Of a DNA stretch of 64,000 bases, positions 23,001 through 34,292 are shown piece by piece. Made by a program: the position numbers and the translations under genes. The stretch's first letter is position 1; each line of letters opens with the position of its first letter. The stretch comes from Antitrichia curtipendula (Eukaryota; Streptophyta; Bryopsida; Hypnales; Leucodontaceae). The notes beneath the pieces were generated by a model. That model made no database searches, was not told the DNA's origin, and saw nothing but the letters and a program-made list of their open reading frames with translations. The DNA lies in the NCBI GenBank assembly GCA_951230915.1, contig OX579636.1, positions 40,241,912 through 40,305,911 on the forward strand, written 5' to 3'.

Positions 23001-26000
23001 TAATACAATTTGAATTTTTTTTCCACATCGAAAAGTGGGATCTTACACCTACCTAGTATGAGAATGTGTGGAAAAAAGTTCAGAATTTTTGGCAGCATAG
23101 ATTGTAAGCTATCTGTGTTTAAAGTGGCAAAAAAGTTTATCAGCATGTTGCAGGACTAGACTCTTTTGGCTTTGAACATTTTTAACTTAAATTTTTTGCA
23201 CTACAGAGTTTTAAGATTTTAATCTTTGCAGTGGAGAATTGAGTTGAGAGTCTAGGGAAAATAAATAAATTCAGAAAACTTCATTTTCATTCTTCAAAAA
23301 ATTAGTGAGTAGAAGTAGGTATAAGATAGAAGGGAAATCTGAAATATTAATATCTTTTAGATGGAATTAAAATGCACTAATGCCAATGGTGAGATTGTTC
23401 TAGCCAAAAAATTTAACCATGTGAAACTTTTGTTTTTGAAGAATTGCAAGAATTGCATTCAAAAATGAATCCTATAAGTTATTTTTTTCAGGAAGATGCT
23501 CAAATTGCCCAAAAAACAAGATTGTCCATAACTTTCTCATAACAAATCCAAATGAAATGAATCAAAGCTTACCAAATAGACAAAAATATAATCTATAACA
23601 TAGTTGTGATGACAAATGTGTCATAGTTGCGCAAAAAGATGACTCAGTCTTCCATTCATCCCCCCCCAAAAGGACAATTGGGATACTTTGTGAGGTATGG
23701 TAGCGCTCTAACTTGTATGAGGGGAATATGTTCTCAATTGTTGTTATGAAGTATTCTCTTATGGTCTATCATGATTTAGGAAAAAGAAGAGGGATGACCA
23801 AAAACATACAAATTCATTTTAGGACATAACTCGACCATCACGCGTGCTACAAACATTGAAAATATGAGCAAATCTAATTTTATTGCAAGCATCCACATTG
23901 CATGTACTAGAATATATTAGAAGTAGAGACCTTCAAGAGCTCACAATTACGCAAGGGATAAGTGGTGAAGATTTTGCATTTGTTTTATTCTGGAATATTC
24001 AAATTTACCGAAAATGTTAAAAACAACAACAATTGGACTTCATCTTTGCTGCATCAACCCTTCAACTCTTCAACTCTTTGTTTGGTGCCTTGCACTTTTG
24101 TATCCACAAGCTAACAATTCTTTCATTGATTGTGTATTGGCTTACTATTTGCATGCAATTGGATAGCACGACTTATGTGTCATTCATTGAAAACAACAAG
24201 TTCAACTCATTTTGCAATGTGAGATAAGTGGAGTATTATGGAGATTAATTGAAGTTTTGTAAATTGTGTTACAATTTGGGATTAATATATAGAAAATGAG
24301 CATGGAATGAAATCTCATGGGAAAATTTCAGATTTCTTAGCCATTCAAGGTCAATGTATCCAAAATGATTGTAGCCACTTAGAGTTGATATTTCATCCAA
24401 TTTACTTTTTCTTGAAGAGAATGCAAACTTCATTTTATAGAATTTGAAAATCCTTTTGTACAAATCTTCAATACATTCAAAAAGAAGCATCGTAAGAGAA
24501 TTTTTTGATACTTACAGCAGAGAATTTACAATGTAATCAAAATTTAGAGTTGAATAATTATTATAGTTAGAGTTTTGCATTTCAAGTTAGTTTTTTTTTT
24601 ATCAAAAATCATTTCAAAAGTATTAAAGTTTAATGTCTATGTAAAATTTGAAATGGTCATTATTTTATATATATTTTTATTAAATAAAATGATTGATGAT
24701 AATATGGGGACACGCAATTATATGTGGATATCACCTATGGTTATTGATAAACAATTTGAATTCAAAAGTTATTATTATCAAATTTATCTTTTACTCATTG
24801 TTTATAACAAGGCTTAAAAATTCATATAGCTTTTGAAAATCATAAAATGTTGAGGGATATTGAGACATGTAGGAGTTAATAATATTTCGTATACATTGAG
24901 GAACAAAAAGATCCATTTTTCGCTAAGTCCCTTCATTATCTAGTGAATTCCTCACCAAATTTAAAACTAACAACATTTTCTAAAAGTTGCTAATGATGGT
25001 AAGAAGGTATTAAATTTTAAGTCAAATCAATCAAAGAAAAATAGTTGTAAAATTTTTTTAAGCAATAAAGCACAATTACAATTAGAAGGCTCTAGAATTT
25101 GTTTGAAATCCACCACCAATCTTCTATCCATTTATTACTCATTTACAAGATATGCACTATCAATCAACAAGATGCTCGCTCTTGATTTGAAGCACTTTCA
25201 AGTTCTAAAATGCAATCAAGACTCAAAACAATGTTGTAAATTTTTGAACCTCAAAGGTTTGATGGATGACTTTACTTGCCACTGTAGAAACAAACAATGC
25301 ACCTATTGGTCCAATAATCAAGATTATTTGGATGACGACCTAGGTCATGGGGCAATACGTCCTTAATTACAAGGTTAATTTGGAAGATCTCATGGAGGCT
25401 TGTTGGATGGAAGAAGTTAAATTTTCAACCAAAGATTTGGGTGGGAGTTCCTTGAATGCAATTTAACCCTTGAACGTGGACACGAATGCCAAAAGTATGA
25501 TAGATGAGAGGGAATCACTAAAGTAGTAGGACATAAGTGTGACTATTCATCTTTGGAATTTTGTTTGTGAAAAACGGGAGGTCTTCTACAATAGTTTGAC
25601 TTTCAATGAGTGCTGCTTTTGTTGTTTCTTAAGCCAATGTTTTACACGATAATTAAAAGGGGATGATTTCCAAGGTAACCCCCTCGTCCTTTTAAGGGTG
25701 AAGTGAATGGACTTGGATATTCCTCATTGTGGCATCTTTTGACCTTCTGTACATAAGAAAATGCTAAATCCACATGTAAATCTTTTGACAATTTCAAGCT
25801 CTATGCTTTTGACAAACTCAAGCTCTACATGAATTTGAACCGTCAGAGTAAACAGCGCTGACTAGAAACAAAACGAGAAACACAACCAATATAAAAAGAT
25901 AGGATTATATTTAATCGGACTCTGGAGCAAAGAGTCTCCCAAAGTACACACTACACACAGGCGAGCTTCAAAACTTGTGAGCACAGTTTCGTCCTCGCTT

Positions 26001-26130
26001 CTCAATCTTCAAGAGCACTCCAGTCAAATATGGTATGTGCGAGTAATAACTCTAGGTATTATACGACTTAGGCTGTCCTGTCCAGTTCTGCGAGGGAGAG
26101 ACAGAAGTGTTCGATGAAACAACGAAATTA
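20017..26130. other. Non-coding part of copy A
   Basis: AT-rich sequence matched by 32609-40869 in copy B. It contains a 30-bp imperfect inverted pair at about 22401-22430 and 22464-22494 (cctatacccaattccgtcac against its complement). A minus-strand frame at 21566-21751 is kept in copy B at 34723-34908, with mostly conservative differences, but has no recognisable domain. The plus-strand frame at 22463-22822 (119 codons) is not preserved in B. No gene could be supported. Confidence 0.4.
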
Positions 26131-26588
26131 TTATATAAAAAGGCAATCAGGTGAAGTATCCGAACAAAGCTTCAAATCTCCGGGTCTTGGATTTCGGGAA
26201 GCAGATTGACTTTGGATTGTCTGGGGCTTCGATTCGTCGGAGCAGGAAGGATCCGTGGCAGCAGCAACCAACTGGAACCACTTCAAAGCAGACTTTCTTC
26301 TTCCGTTTCTTCTTCTGTGGCACAAACTGCAGATCGGGCGCACAGAAAGAGTGACCGGGCAACCGCCACTTACAGCCAGGAGGAGCATGACCCAAGTTCA
26401 AAACTTGCAAGCATACCATCGTAATCGAAGAAATCTTCAGGAACATCTGCACTCTGGGGTACTGGAGGAGCTAGTTGTTGGAGGCGGGGGGCCGCCACCT
26501 CAAACTCCAGGCAGGCTGGTGGGTCCTCCATCGGCGGCAGCACTGAACCAGAGGCCTGGCAGGAACGTAACTCAGCTATTAACTCCAC
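26131..26588 (-). pseudogene. Conserved exon-like segment of unknown function, copy A
   Basis: Minus-strand frame with MELIAELRSCQASGS, then MEDPPACLEFEVAAP and DFFDYDGMLASFELGSC, followed by a possible donor (gtaagtggcgg) and, about 47 nt on, a possible acceptor before TTTGTGCCACAG. The counterpart in copy B is 40870-41302. In A the acidic tract CATEEETEEESLL runs into a stop, where B reads on as EESLGLKWFQLVAAATD because of a one-base difference, so A seems frameshifted. It may be the 3' part of the MYB/SANT-like gene upstream or a separate gene. I do not recognise it. Confidence 0.4.
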
Positions 26589-28250
26589 GTGTTATGGCTA
26601 CTAAGGCGGAGTGTAAGTCAAAGTCAAAAGTGCTGACTCGACAGACAAATAGTACTCGCGCTTGTGTACTTTCCAGTACTAGATTCGGTTGTCAGGATCG
26701 TCAGAAACACACAAGTACACAAGTACAGTACACCTATAAGGTAGCAGTATTCCAGAAGGACGTCATGAAAAATTTGAAAAAAAAAAAATAGTCAGAGAAA
26801 CCCCGGAATCCCAGATCACCGGAAACACAGCTGGAGGCGCATCGCCTTCCTCTAAACAGTCTTCACTTTCATGCTTCCCCCATGCACCCACTTCACTTGC
26901 ATCTCCGTGGAGCGGCGTGCCATACGAGCACGTACCGAACTAAATCTAAAGCATTCCCATCAAGTGCTATGCTCCATCTCTCAATTTCCCATGGACGAAA
27001 AGCTTCTCCACGTCTGCCATTCTACTCTACATAGCCAACTATAGTATCTCTACCACCAGCTACTAACCCCAGCTCCTCGCTTGTAAGTCACCGAGCATGA
27101 CAATGCTTGATGTCACGGAGCACGCTGCCGCCTTTGATTCCTGATACTCTTCCAATGCCCGCCTCGTGGGGAGTCCATCTCACTACTGGGTATGATTCAG
27201 ATTACAGTAGCAACTGGGGCTCCTTCCTTGGAATGGAGAAGACACGAATTGAATTCTTTCTGCTGGATGCCGACTCCATATTCTAGCCTCCTCTGCAAAA
27301 AACAATCACCCTCCCTCTTCCCCATCCCGAAAAACAAAGAAAACAAACAAACAAGAAAGAAAGCATTCCATAATGGAAATGGAAGAGGAGAAAAAAAAGG
27401 GAGGAAAGAGAAGGCATCAGAAGTGCTCAAAGAAGAAAAGAGATTCAAGAAGAGGCAGGAACTAAATAAACCTAATACGGAGTAGAAAAAAAGAAGAAAA
27501 ATCAGGAAACAAGAATATTCAATAAAGAAACCATTTCATTCACCGCAGTACAGGAAGAAAAAGGGAAAAAGACAACATCATCATCTTCAAAAACCAAAAG
27601 ATTCAGCAGATTAAACTCGAAGTCATGATGCCACCACGGTTTACTTGGAACACGGAGCTCAAACTCAAAAAGTTCAACACCGAAACTGTCAAAGCCCTCT
27701 CCCTCACGGAAAGTCGACCAAAAAGACTTCATTCCCAACAGCACAAAACTCACGCCAATCACTTGCTGAGAACTGAAAACAGAAGATAATTCTATCGTAG
27801 CTGCATGCACTACTAGCATGCTTGTATTCGTGCTTCACAAACCCACGTCATGACACCACAATCATGCATGGAAAATACGAAACTCAACAGTAACTTCAAC
27901 AGACAGGCGTTGCATGAGGAACATACCACCAGTGCTGGCTCGCCAAGGATGGGTGGCAGGAGACCTGCTGCATGTCAAATTTCAGAAATATAAGACGATA
28001 GCATCCAAAAAACAAACGGACCAATGTCGAAGTAAATGTAAAGTAGAGGCTCCATTAACAATACATACCATTAGAGGATCCGTGGACCATACTGTTGAAC
28101 TAGGATTTATGCTTCGTGTGAAAACACTTCATCTATTGAAATTGAGTTTAGGGGCAACTGAGTTTTAGCTCAATCAAACATAGAAAAGCTACAAGTTTCT
28201 TCATTATCGTAGGAAAAGACTCAAAATTCACCTGTACAGTGACAGGTTCA
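26589..28250. other. Region between conserved exon-like segments of copy A, purine-rich in part
   Basis: Includes a minus-strand frame at 27502-27819 whose core (SSQQVIG, GMKSFWSTFREGEGFDSFGV, ELFEFEL) is shared with copy B at 42241-42483 and is preceded by a good acceptor-like tract (ttctgttttcag). Frame ends differ between the copies. It may be an exon or 3' UTR of the MYB/SANT-like gene. A purine-rich tract lies at about 27330-27490. Confidence 0.35.
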
Positions 28251-29975
28251 TTACCATTGCATCCAACACATGAGATAAACAGGGGAAGAACAAGCCATTC
28301 GATTACCCAAAGTTGAGGTGTCTGCTACAAAACCACTGCTCTTTGATGAGCTTCCAGCTCCACTCGGTTTCAATTTCTTCTTGGAATTCGGTGGGCAGTA
28401 ATCGCGAATTTGATTGTACCACTCTTCCGGAAACCGAGGTGACACCTTCATTTTGGCAAAGTCCTCCTCATTCAACTGCTTGAACTCCTTCAGCTGCCCA
28501 TCCCAGTATTTCTTCATTGTGCTGAATGATCTCTTCACAGTGTCCATTCTCCCTCGACACTCATGCCCCGTCCTGCCTGGCACCGCCTTGGCTATGGCAT
28601 CCCAGTACGAGTCACTATCAGTTCCCTGCTTCATTCGAGTGCATGCTTTATTCGTGCTCGAAACTGCTTTCAACAGGTCATCTGTGTCCATTTTAAACAA
28701 TTCTTCTCACGTTCCTTGCGCATCTTCTGGGCCACGGTTGTCCCTTCTCCTGCATTGTCTTTGAAATTTCCCAAGTTTGGAGACGAAAACGACGAACTCT
28801 TGTTGAAGGGCAGCTCAATGGCAATGCCTCCTTCGATGGGCTTCATGGGAAGAGCAAGATCCTCTTCCTGAGTAGCTTCACTTTGAGCTCCGTCTCCAGG
28901 CTTGCTCATGTCGTCGCGTACCGCGCTGTGAGTCAGAGCAAGGGGCGTAGTCTCCATCCCCAACACTGAAAGAAAACATGGCACAAAAGGGTACAAGAAC
29001 AACTTAGCTCCACATGAGCAGACTTAGTTGGCAATGCAAGACACATGAGCATGGAATTGACGCACATGGATTTCAAGGGCCAATAGAAGGCTGCAATCTT
29101 TGCACATACATTCCATACAGCAGAAGTTGCACATGTGCCTTACCTTGTTCTGTAACTTACATAGCACCGGAGGCTGGTGAGTCAAGAACAGAATTCTCGA
29201 AAACACCATGTTTTGACTTGGCTTCCTTTATCTTCCATGCCCGCGCCGCCAAAACGCTCTCCCAAACCATGGGGTCATCCATCTCAGTCATCATTTCTGC
29301 TGGAGTCATCACTTGCACACAACAGCGAGTTGCTTTGAGTGCAGCTTCTTGACACAGAAGTACGTCTTGGGCCTTAGACACAGAATAAAACTTGAAATAG
29401 AGAAGCACATGTGAAGAAGACACCCAAGTCCAATTGGACATCAATCAAGAACGAAAGACACGAGATCCCTGGTTTACTAAGGGATTCCGCAGACAGGTAG
29501 ATCGTATCACAACCGCAGAGGTCGACCGGCTGCGAAAATAGACCATGGAAACAGGGGAATATCGATACTCACCGAGCCACAAACATTCTAGGGTTCTACT
29601 GTACACGAAAAGGCTCCTTTCACAATTGCGAACCGCGTGTCAACTTCCTTTGAATTGGACTTCAACAACAAGCAATTACAAATTGCTAATTAAAAAACAG
29701 CATAAATCTAGGATCAGATTTTACCTTAGGGCCTCGATTTCGTTCTTATGGAGAGAATCCCAATCCTCGACACCTTCGACAGCTTCTTGTGCTAACCCAG
29801 TTGCCTCCTCCGTGCAAATCAAGCGCAGAGTTTGTCTCAACAATTCGGCATCAAGCACACGGTGCGAAATTGGCTTTCGATATCCGAAGTCCGACGATGA
29901 ACAGACGTGGTGCTTGCCTACGCCGAAAGAATGGGAAAAGCACACGCTTGCTGCTAGCTTCTCCGCTTCCACCAT
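28251..29975 (-). pseudogene. MYB/SANT-like (trihelix-type) gene, copy A, disrupted
   Basis: Orthologous position for position to the gene at 42916-44635. Candidate exon 1 (29975-29725) codes for MVEAEKLAASV... to HKNEIEALR before a gtaaaa donor. The next exon (about 29390-29148) codes for KAQDVLLCQEAALKATRCC and MTPAEMMTEMDDP. The last exon (about 28967-28251) holds the DNA-binding domain. Two lesions are visible against copy B. In exon 2 the codon after SGAM is TAA here but GAA in B. In exon 3, near 28698, one base is missing (KNC LKW... against KNWAKLDTDDLL), shifting the frame just before the domain. The domain itself (WDAIAKAVPGRTGHECRGRM) remains readable in the other frame. The acceptor of exon 2 is also altered (ttcaag against ttcag|g). 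Confidence 0.75.
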
Positions 29976-30144
29976 AACTGATCCCTGTCGGACTTGCTAC
30001 AGTCCCGAAATTCATACAGACAACGGCGACCAATTGAAAGCCTTGCTTGCTTTGATGTTTGGACTTACTGTATCGGACCTGAGTCAAATTTTGTCGGAAC
30101 TGCTACAGTGTGCAGCAGTCGGGGACTCGGAGGAAGACTAGGGC

Positions 30145-32608
30145 CTACAACCTACAGTCACATCTGCCACAAGCTTTTGTGGGCATTCACAATGCTTCTA
30201 TGAAGTCTAAATCAAAACATGGAAAATGAGATCATTCGACTTGTTCTATTCCATTATGTAAAAAAGCGATTGCAAACTAATTTGGCATTTTGTGCAATTA
30301 GATATATACCTAATAAAGGGCATATTAAGTGGCCTAATTCTTCGTTTGTTGTCCTATAGGGATTTCTTTAGTGATTCGTGTAGTGCAAAGTCATGTAGAA
30401 CATATGGTGCTTTGCAAAGAACTATAATGTGGGGAATGTTCGTGTATAAGTTGTTAATGGTGAGGATCAAGGAGTATACATGAGAAACCAAAGACATGGA
30501 AATATAGTGAGGTTCATCAAGTTGAGACTATTATGTGACAATTAAGTTTTAATAATTAAGGAACAAAAGTGTCATCTTTTCACTTGTGCAACAAGCGTAT
30601 TTTTAAGTTTTCATGTAATAATATGAAAAAAAATAACTTAGATTGACTTTCAAAGTATTTATGCAACAATTACATGTAGTATCATTAGACAAGTACTTGC
30701 ACTATAGTAAATCCAAATAATGTTGAAAATTTCTAATTCTCTAATTTCTGTATGGAAGTATTTGAAAATCAAATGAGAATTTGGGAGTCACTAAAATAAG
30801 ATTGTTACAATTATGTATGTTTAAACTCTAATATATGCGTGTTTGTTATACTCATCCATTCTTGAAATATATATAAATACACACCTAAAGAAAACAGTGA
30901 AGACAAATGTATGTCCTAGTCATTGTAAGACACTAGGAGAATTAATAATGAAAATAGTCAAAAACACAATTGTCCCCCAAAAAATATCAAGAGCACGAGT
31001 ATAATAGAGGACAAGATAAATAATAATTCATGTATAATATATGATATGATGATTGTCAAATAATAATAAAATAATAAAACGTCTAAATTTAAAACATTTG
31101 TCAAAATTATAAGTAATTGAAGTGAAGTAAAAAATGGTAAATATAATTTTAAATAAATAAAATAATAAACCTATTAAAAAATAGTTGAAAGCTTTGCACA
31201 TGAAAACAATGCTCAATCTCTTAATCGTTGGGTACACATAAATGTGCTTATTTTAATAGCCCCCACATTATAGAATTAATAGTATCGGATTTTGAAGTTC
31301 AATTGCTTTTAATGGTCATGTGCTTGTCCTTTTTGAGTTAATTTGGCAATAGTTGAGGAAGATTAAAAAATTAAAGAAGGTTAGTGCAAGAAACACTTAT
31401 CTTTTTTTGTCTCAAAACGACCTATTTTCATAATTATTATAGATTTTGGAATAATTTTTCTTAAATGAAATAAATATGGATAACTTGTAAAGCATTCAAA
31501 ATAGTATTTTAATAAAAATCCAAATCTAAATTTTTTTTAACTCTAAAACTTATGCACAAAAAACAAGTAATGAAAATGCCAAGAAAATGTATATTTTGAT
31601 GTTTGATTTGTAGAAAATACTTGAAAAATTTAAAATAAAAAATAAAAATTGTCTATTGTTTTTACATTGAAGATGCTTCTTCTTGTTCATTTGCATCTTT
31701 GGGGAAAAAATTTATGTACTTTGCGCTTGCACTAGGTAGTGAACTTTGAGTACATGTGGAAGGTAAACACTTTATTATTATTTTTAAATCTCTTTGTGGG
31801 ATTCTACAACTTTAATAGAAGTCCTCTTGTTTTAAATTTGGCCATCAAAATTTGCATTTGTGGGTCAAAATTAGTAAGAAAATCCCTCAAAATGGAAACA
31901 ATAGACATCAAATTGGGAGATATTCAAAAATAATAAACTAATTTTTAAAAAATAGAAAAACTTATTCAATGTCTACAAGTACCAAATAAACCTTTCTTTC
32001 ATATTTCAACAAAATTGACATACAATGCAAAAGTTATGAGCAAAAAACTACTCGTTTGAAGCCAAGGGAATCAAGAAAAGGAGAAGCACTACAAGAAAAA
32101 GGAGTGTTTTATATGAGTGTTTAAGTATAGTCCTAGACATAAGATTATAAATAATGACCTTTAAGGGGGTTTTCAGTAAAAATTTAATAGAAATACAAGT
32201 GTTTTCAAGAAACTTTTATTGGAAATCTCCTAGAAGGTCATTACTTATAAGCTTATGTCTAAGACTATACTTAAAAAATCACTTAGAACACCATTTTTCC
32301 TTGCAATGAAGTGTTTCTTGCAATCACCCGAAAAGAAGAAGGTGATTGACAAGAAGAAATTGGAACCCAATTTCAATTTTCAATTGTTCATTTCCAAGTT
32401 ATCCACAAAGGTTTCTAAAGTTTGTATTTAGAAAAATGAATACAATGTTTAAAGCAAAGTCTTGTCACAATAATTTCTTATCTTTCTATTAGTATGCTTT
32501 ACTTGACATTCTCTTGCTAAGCGGGTTCTCTAAAGGAGAATCAAAATCTCCTTGAAGTGGGTCATGGGTCTTATTGCTTGGCCCCCTAAATATTAGTTAG
32601 CCCTAACC
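30145..32608. other. AT-rich spacer between the two duplicated segments
   Basis: No gene seen. Frames of about 60-70 codons are AT-driven. The only structured feature is the foldback element at 32087-32313. Confidence 0.45.
32087..32313. mobile_element. Small foldback element with CACTA-like ends
   Basis: Left arm: gagtgtttaagtatagtcct, agacataag, ttataaataatgaccttt. Right arm: aaggtcattacttataagct, tatgtctaagactatactta, which are the reverse complements. The left end reads cactacaagaaaaagg, very close to the common plant CACTA (En/Spm) terminus; the right end reads, inverted, cacttcattgcaaggaaaaa. About 227 bp with no coding capacity. A 3-bp target duplication was not evident, so the class is tentative. 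Confidence 0.6.
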
Positions 32609-33843
32609 AAGTGAATAGTAAATAATGCTTTGATTTTGCAACCTAAATGCGGTATTTGAAAAGCCATATTCTATGAAGAAGTGGAGTTCAAGAGGTTGTA
32701 ACATTCCCAAAGAATGCAAAACACACTTTTTTTTGACAACTCTCTCAAAATCAACATTCTCAAGGGATTGGGCTTAGCATTTAAGGGTTAATATATAATA
32801 AGTAATTCATTTGACAACCAATTCCATGAAATTGAGACAAATAAACATGATTATATAAAAATACCAATAAAACTATAAAAAGATTCAAAATATGATTTTG
32901 AAAATGACATCCTAGAAGATTCTTGTAGGAAGAGGAATATTAGCAAGAGCGCTAGAATGTCAGCCTAGAAATGTGAGCCTATGAGCCTTGAACCTAGGTT
33001 TGTTGAGCCTAGAATGTAGGAACAAAAATGAAATGACATTGTAGACATTATCATTGGAAATTTTCAAAAGTGATGGATTTTTTTTTATAAATCTGATGTT
33101 GGAAAATTATGGTACCTATGGTTGTAGAAAATGTAGGTACCCTATTACCATGGAAGATAATCTAAATCACCAAATTCAAGAAGTTTCAAAGTTTTCAAGT
33201 GAATTTTTCAAACTTGTTTAGGTATGGAAGAGCCTTGATGGGATCAAAAGTATGGTACCTAATGACTGTGGAACATGATGCAATTTACATTTGTATCTTC
33301 CAACTACATGCGGCACATGGTTATAATTATAACTTGTCAATCTGTAACGTAGACTTTGTGAAGAATTTCATGAAAATCTCAATATTTTTCCCTCTCTGGA
33401 AATGGGATTTTGGTCTCAAGAGGGATCTCTCAATGAAGAACCAATGGTGAAGAACTGAAGATTTTACTTCATATTTGTAAGGCATTCACATAGGACACCT
33501 TAACGATTGATTGAGTGTTCCTCAACCATTATTTCTAAAATTTCCTAAACCATAGTGTTGGATTCTAAACCACGGTCATGGATCTAAAATGTACAATCCA
33601 AAAAAAACACCTCAAAAAATGGAGACTCCTAAGCTCTAAAGCTCCAAACGCACATTCACAAGGTCACAAACCAACACACTTCGAAATATAGGATTGGATC
33701 ATTTTGGCAAAATCAATTATAGCTTTAGAAAATCTAGCCACAATATCTTTCTGCTTTTTGCAAGTTTTCTTTTTCTTCCCATTGCTTCATGAATTGATTA
33801 AAAATTGTGTAGAAAAATCATGAAGATCTAAATGGCTAAACTA

Positions 33844-34292
33844 CACAAAAGATGATATTTAGTGTCTTGTACACTAAATACGAAGGCATACACTAAAAGT
33901 CAATTACCCTATGAAAGTAAGTAACATTAAATGTCAATTCAAACACTAAATGTGAACCAGAGTTGTCATATCAGACGGAATATCACTGTTCACGGACAGA
34001 ATCGGACCGATTAGGGCTAGGCGGCTGCAAACTTCAGAGCCTTGTAACTTTTGCAAAAATTCTTCAAATAAGGAAAATGAGATGTTTTTCGGCATCTACA
34101 GTTTTTGTAGATGCCGAAAAACATCTCATTTTCCTTATTTGAAGAATTTTTGCAAAAGTTACAAGGCTCTGAAGTTTGCAGCCGGCACATTCAAGTCTAA
34201 CACTAATTGTGGACAAGTTCAGATTTAGTGTTGTAGCTAGTAGGGGGGTAAAAACACTAAATGTCACTCAACACTAAATATCATCTTTGGTG
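33844..34292. mobile_element. 449-bp MITE with TA target duplication and a perfect 79-bp-arm hairpin
   Basis: The ends are inverted repeats: cacaaaagatgatatttagtg at the left and the complement of caccaaagatgatatttagtg at the right. Copy A is the empty site: gctaaactagtcatg there, against gctaaacTA-element-TAgtcatg here. The duplication is therefore TA, as for Tc1/mariner-type elements. Inside, 34022-34100 and 34106-34184 are exact reverse complements (79 bp) around a 5-base loop (gtttt). The left arm begins cggctgcaaacttcagagcc. No transposase. Confidence 0.9.

Larger units (their letters stand above)
20017..30144. repeat. Left copy (A) of a 10-12 kb direct segmental duplication
   Basis: Collinear with 32609-44796. 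It starts at aagtgaatattaaataatgc (A) against aagtgaatagtaaataatgc (B). It ends at gactcggaggaagactaggg in both copies (near 30121-30143 and 44773-44795), after which the sequences diverge at once. By eye the copies differ by several to about ten percent plus indels. Copy A contains about 430 bp (22206-22640) missing from B. It lacks B's MITE at 33844-34292 and B's extra 2 kb at 38035-40015. Confidence 0.85.

Noticed and set aside
26255..26791. 178-codon plus-strand ORF (and 40830-41318, 162 codons)
   Set aside because: Both lie antisense to the conserved minus-strand exon-like segment, and the two copies do not keep the same plus-strand frame.
29545..30141. 198-codon plus-strand ORF
   Set aside because: Antisense to the candidate first exon of copy A of the MYB/SANT-like gene; its frame is not preserved in copy B (44409-44711 is shorter and differs).
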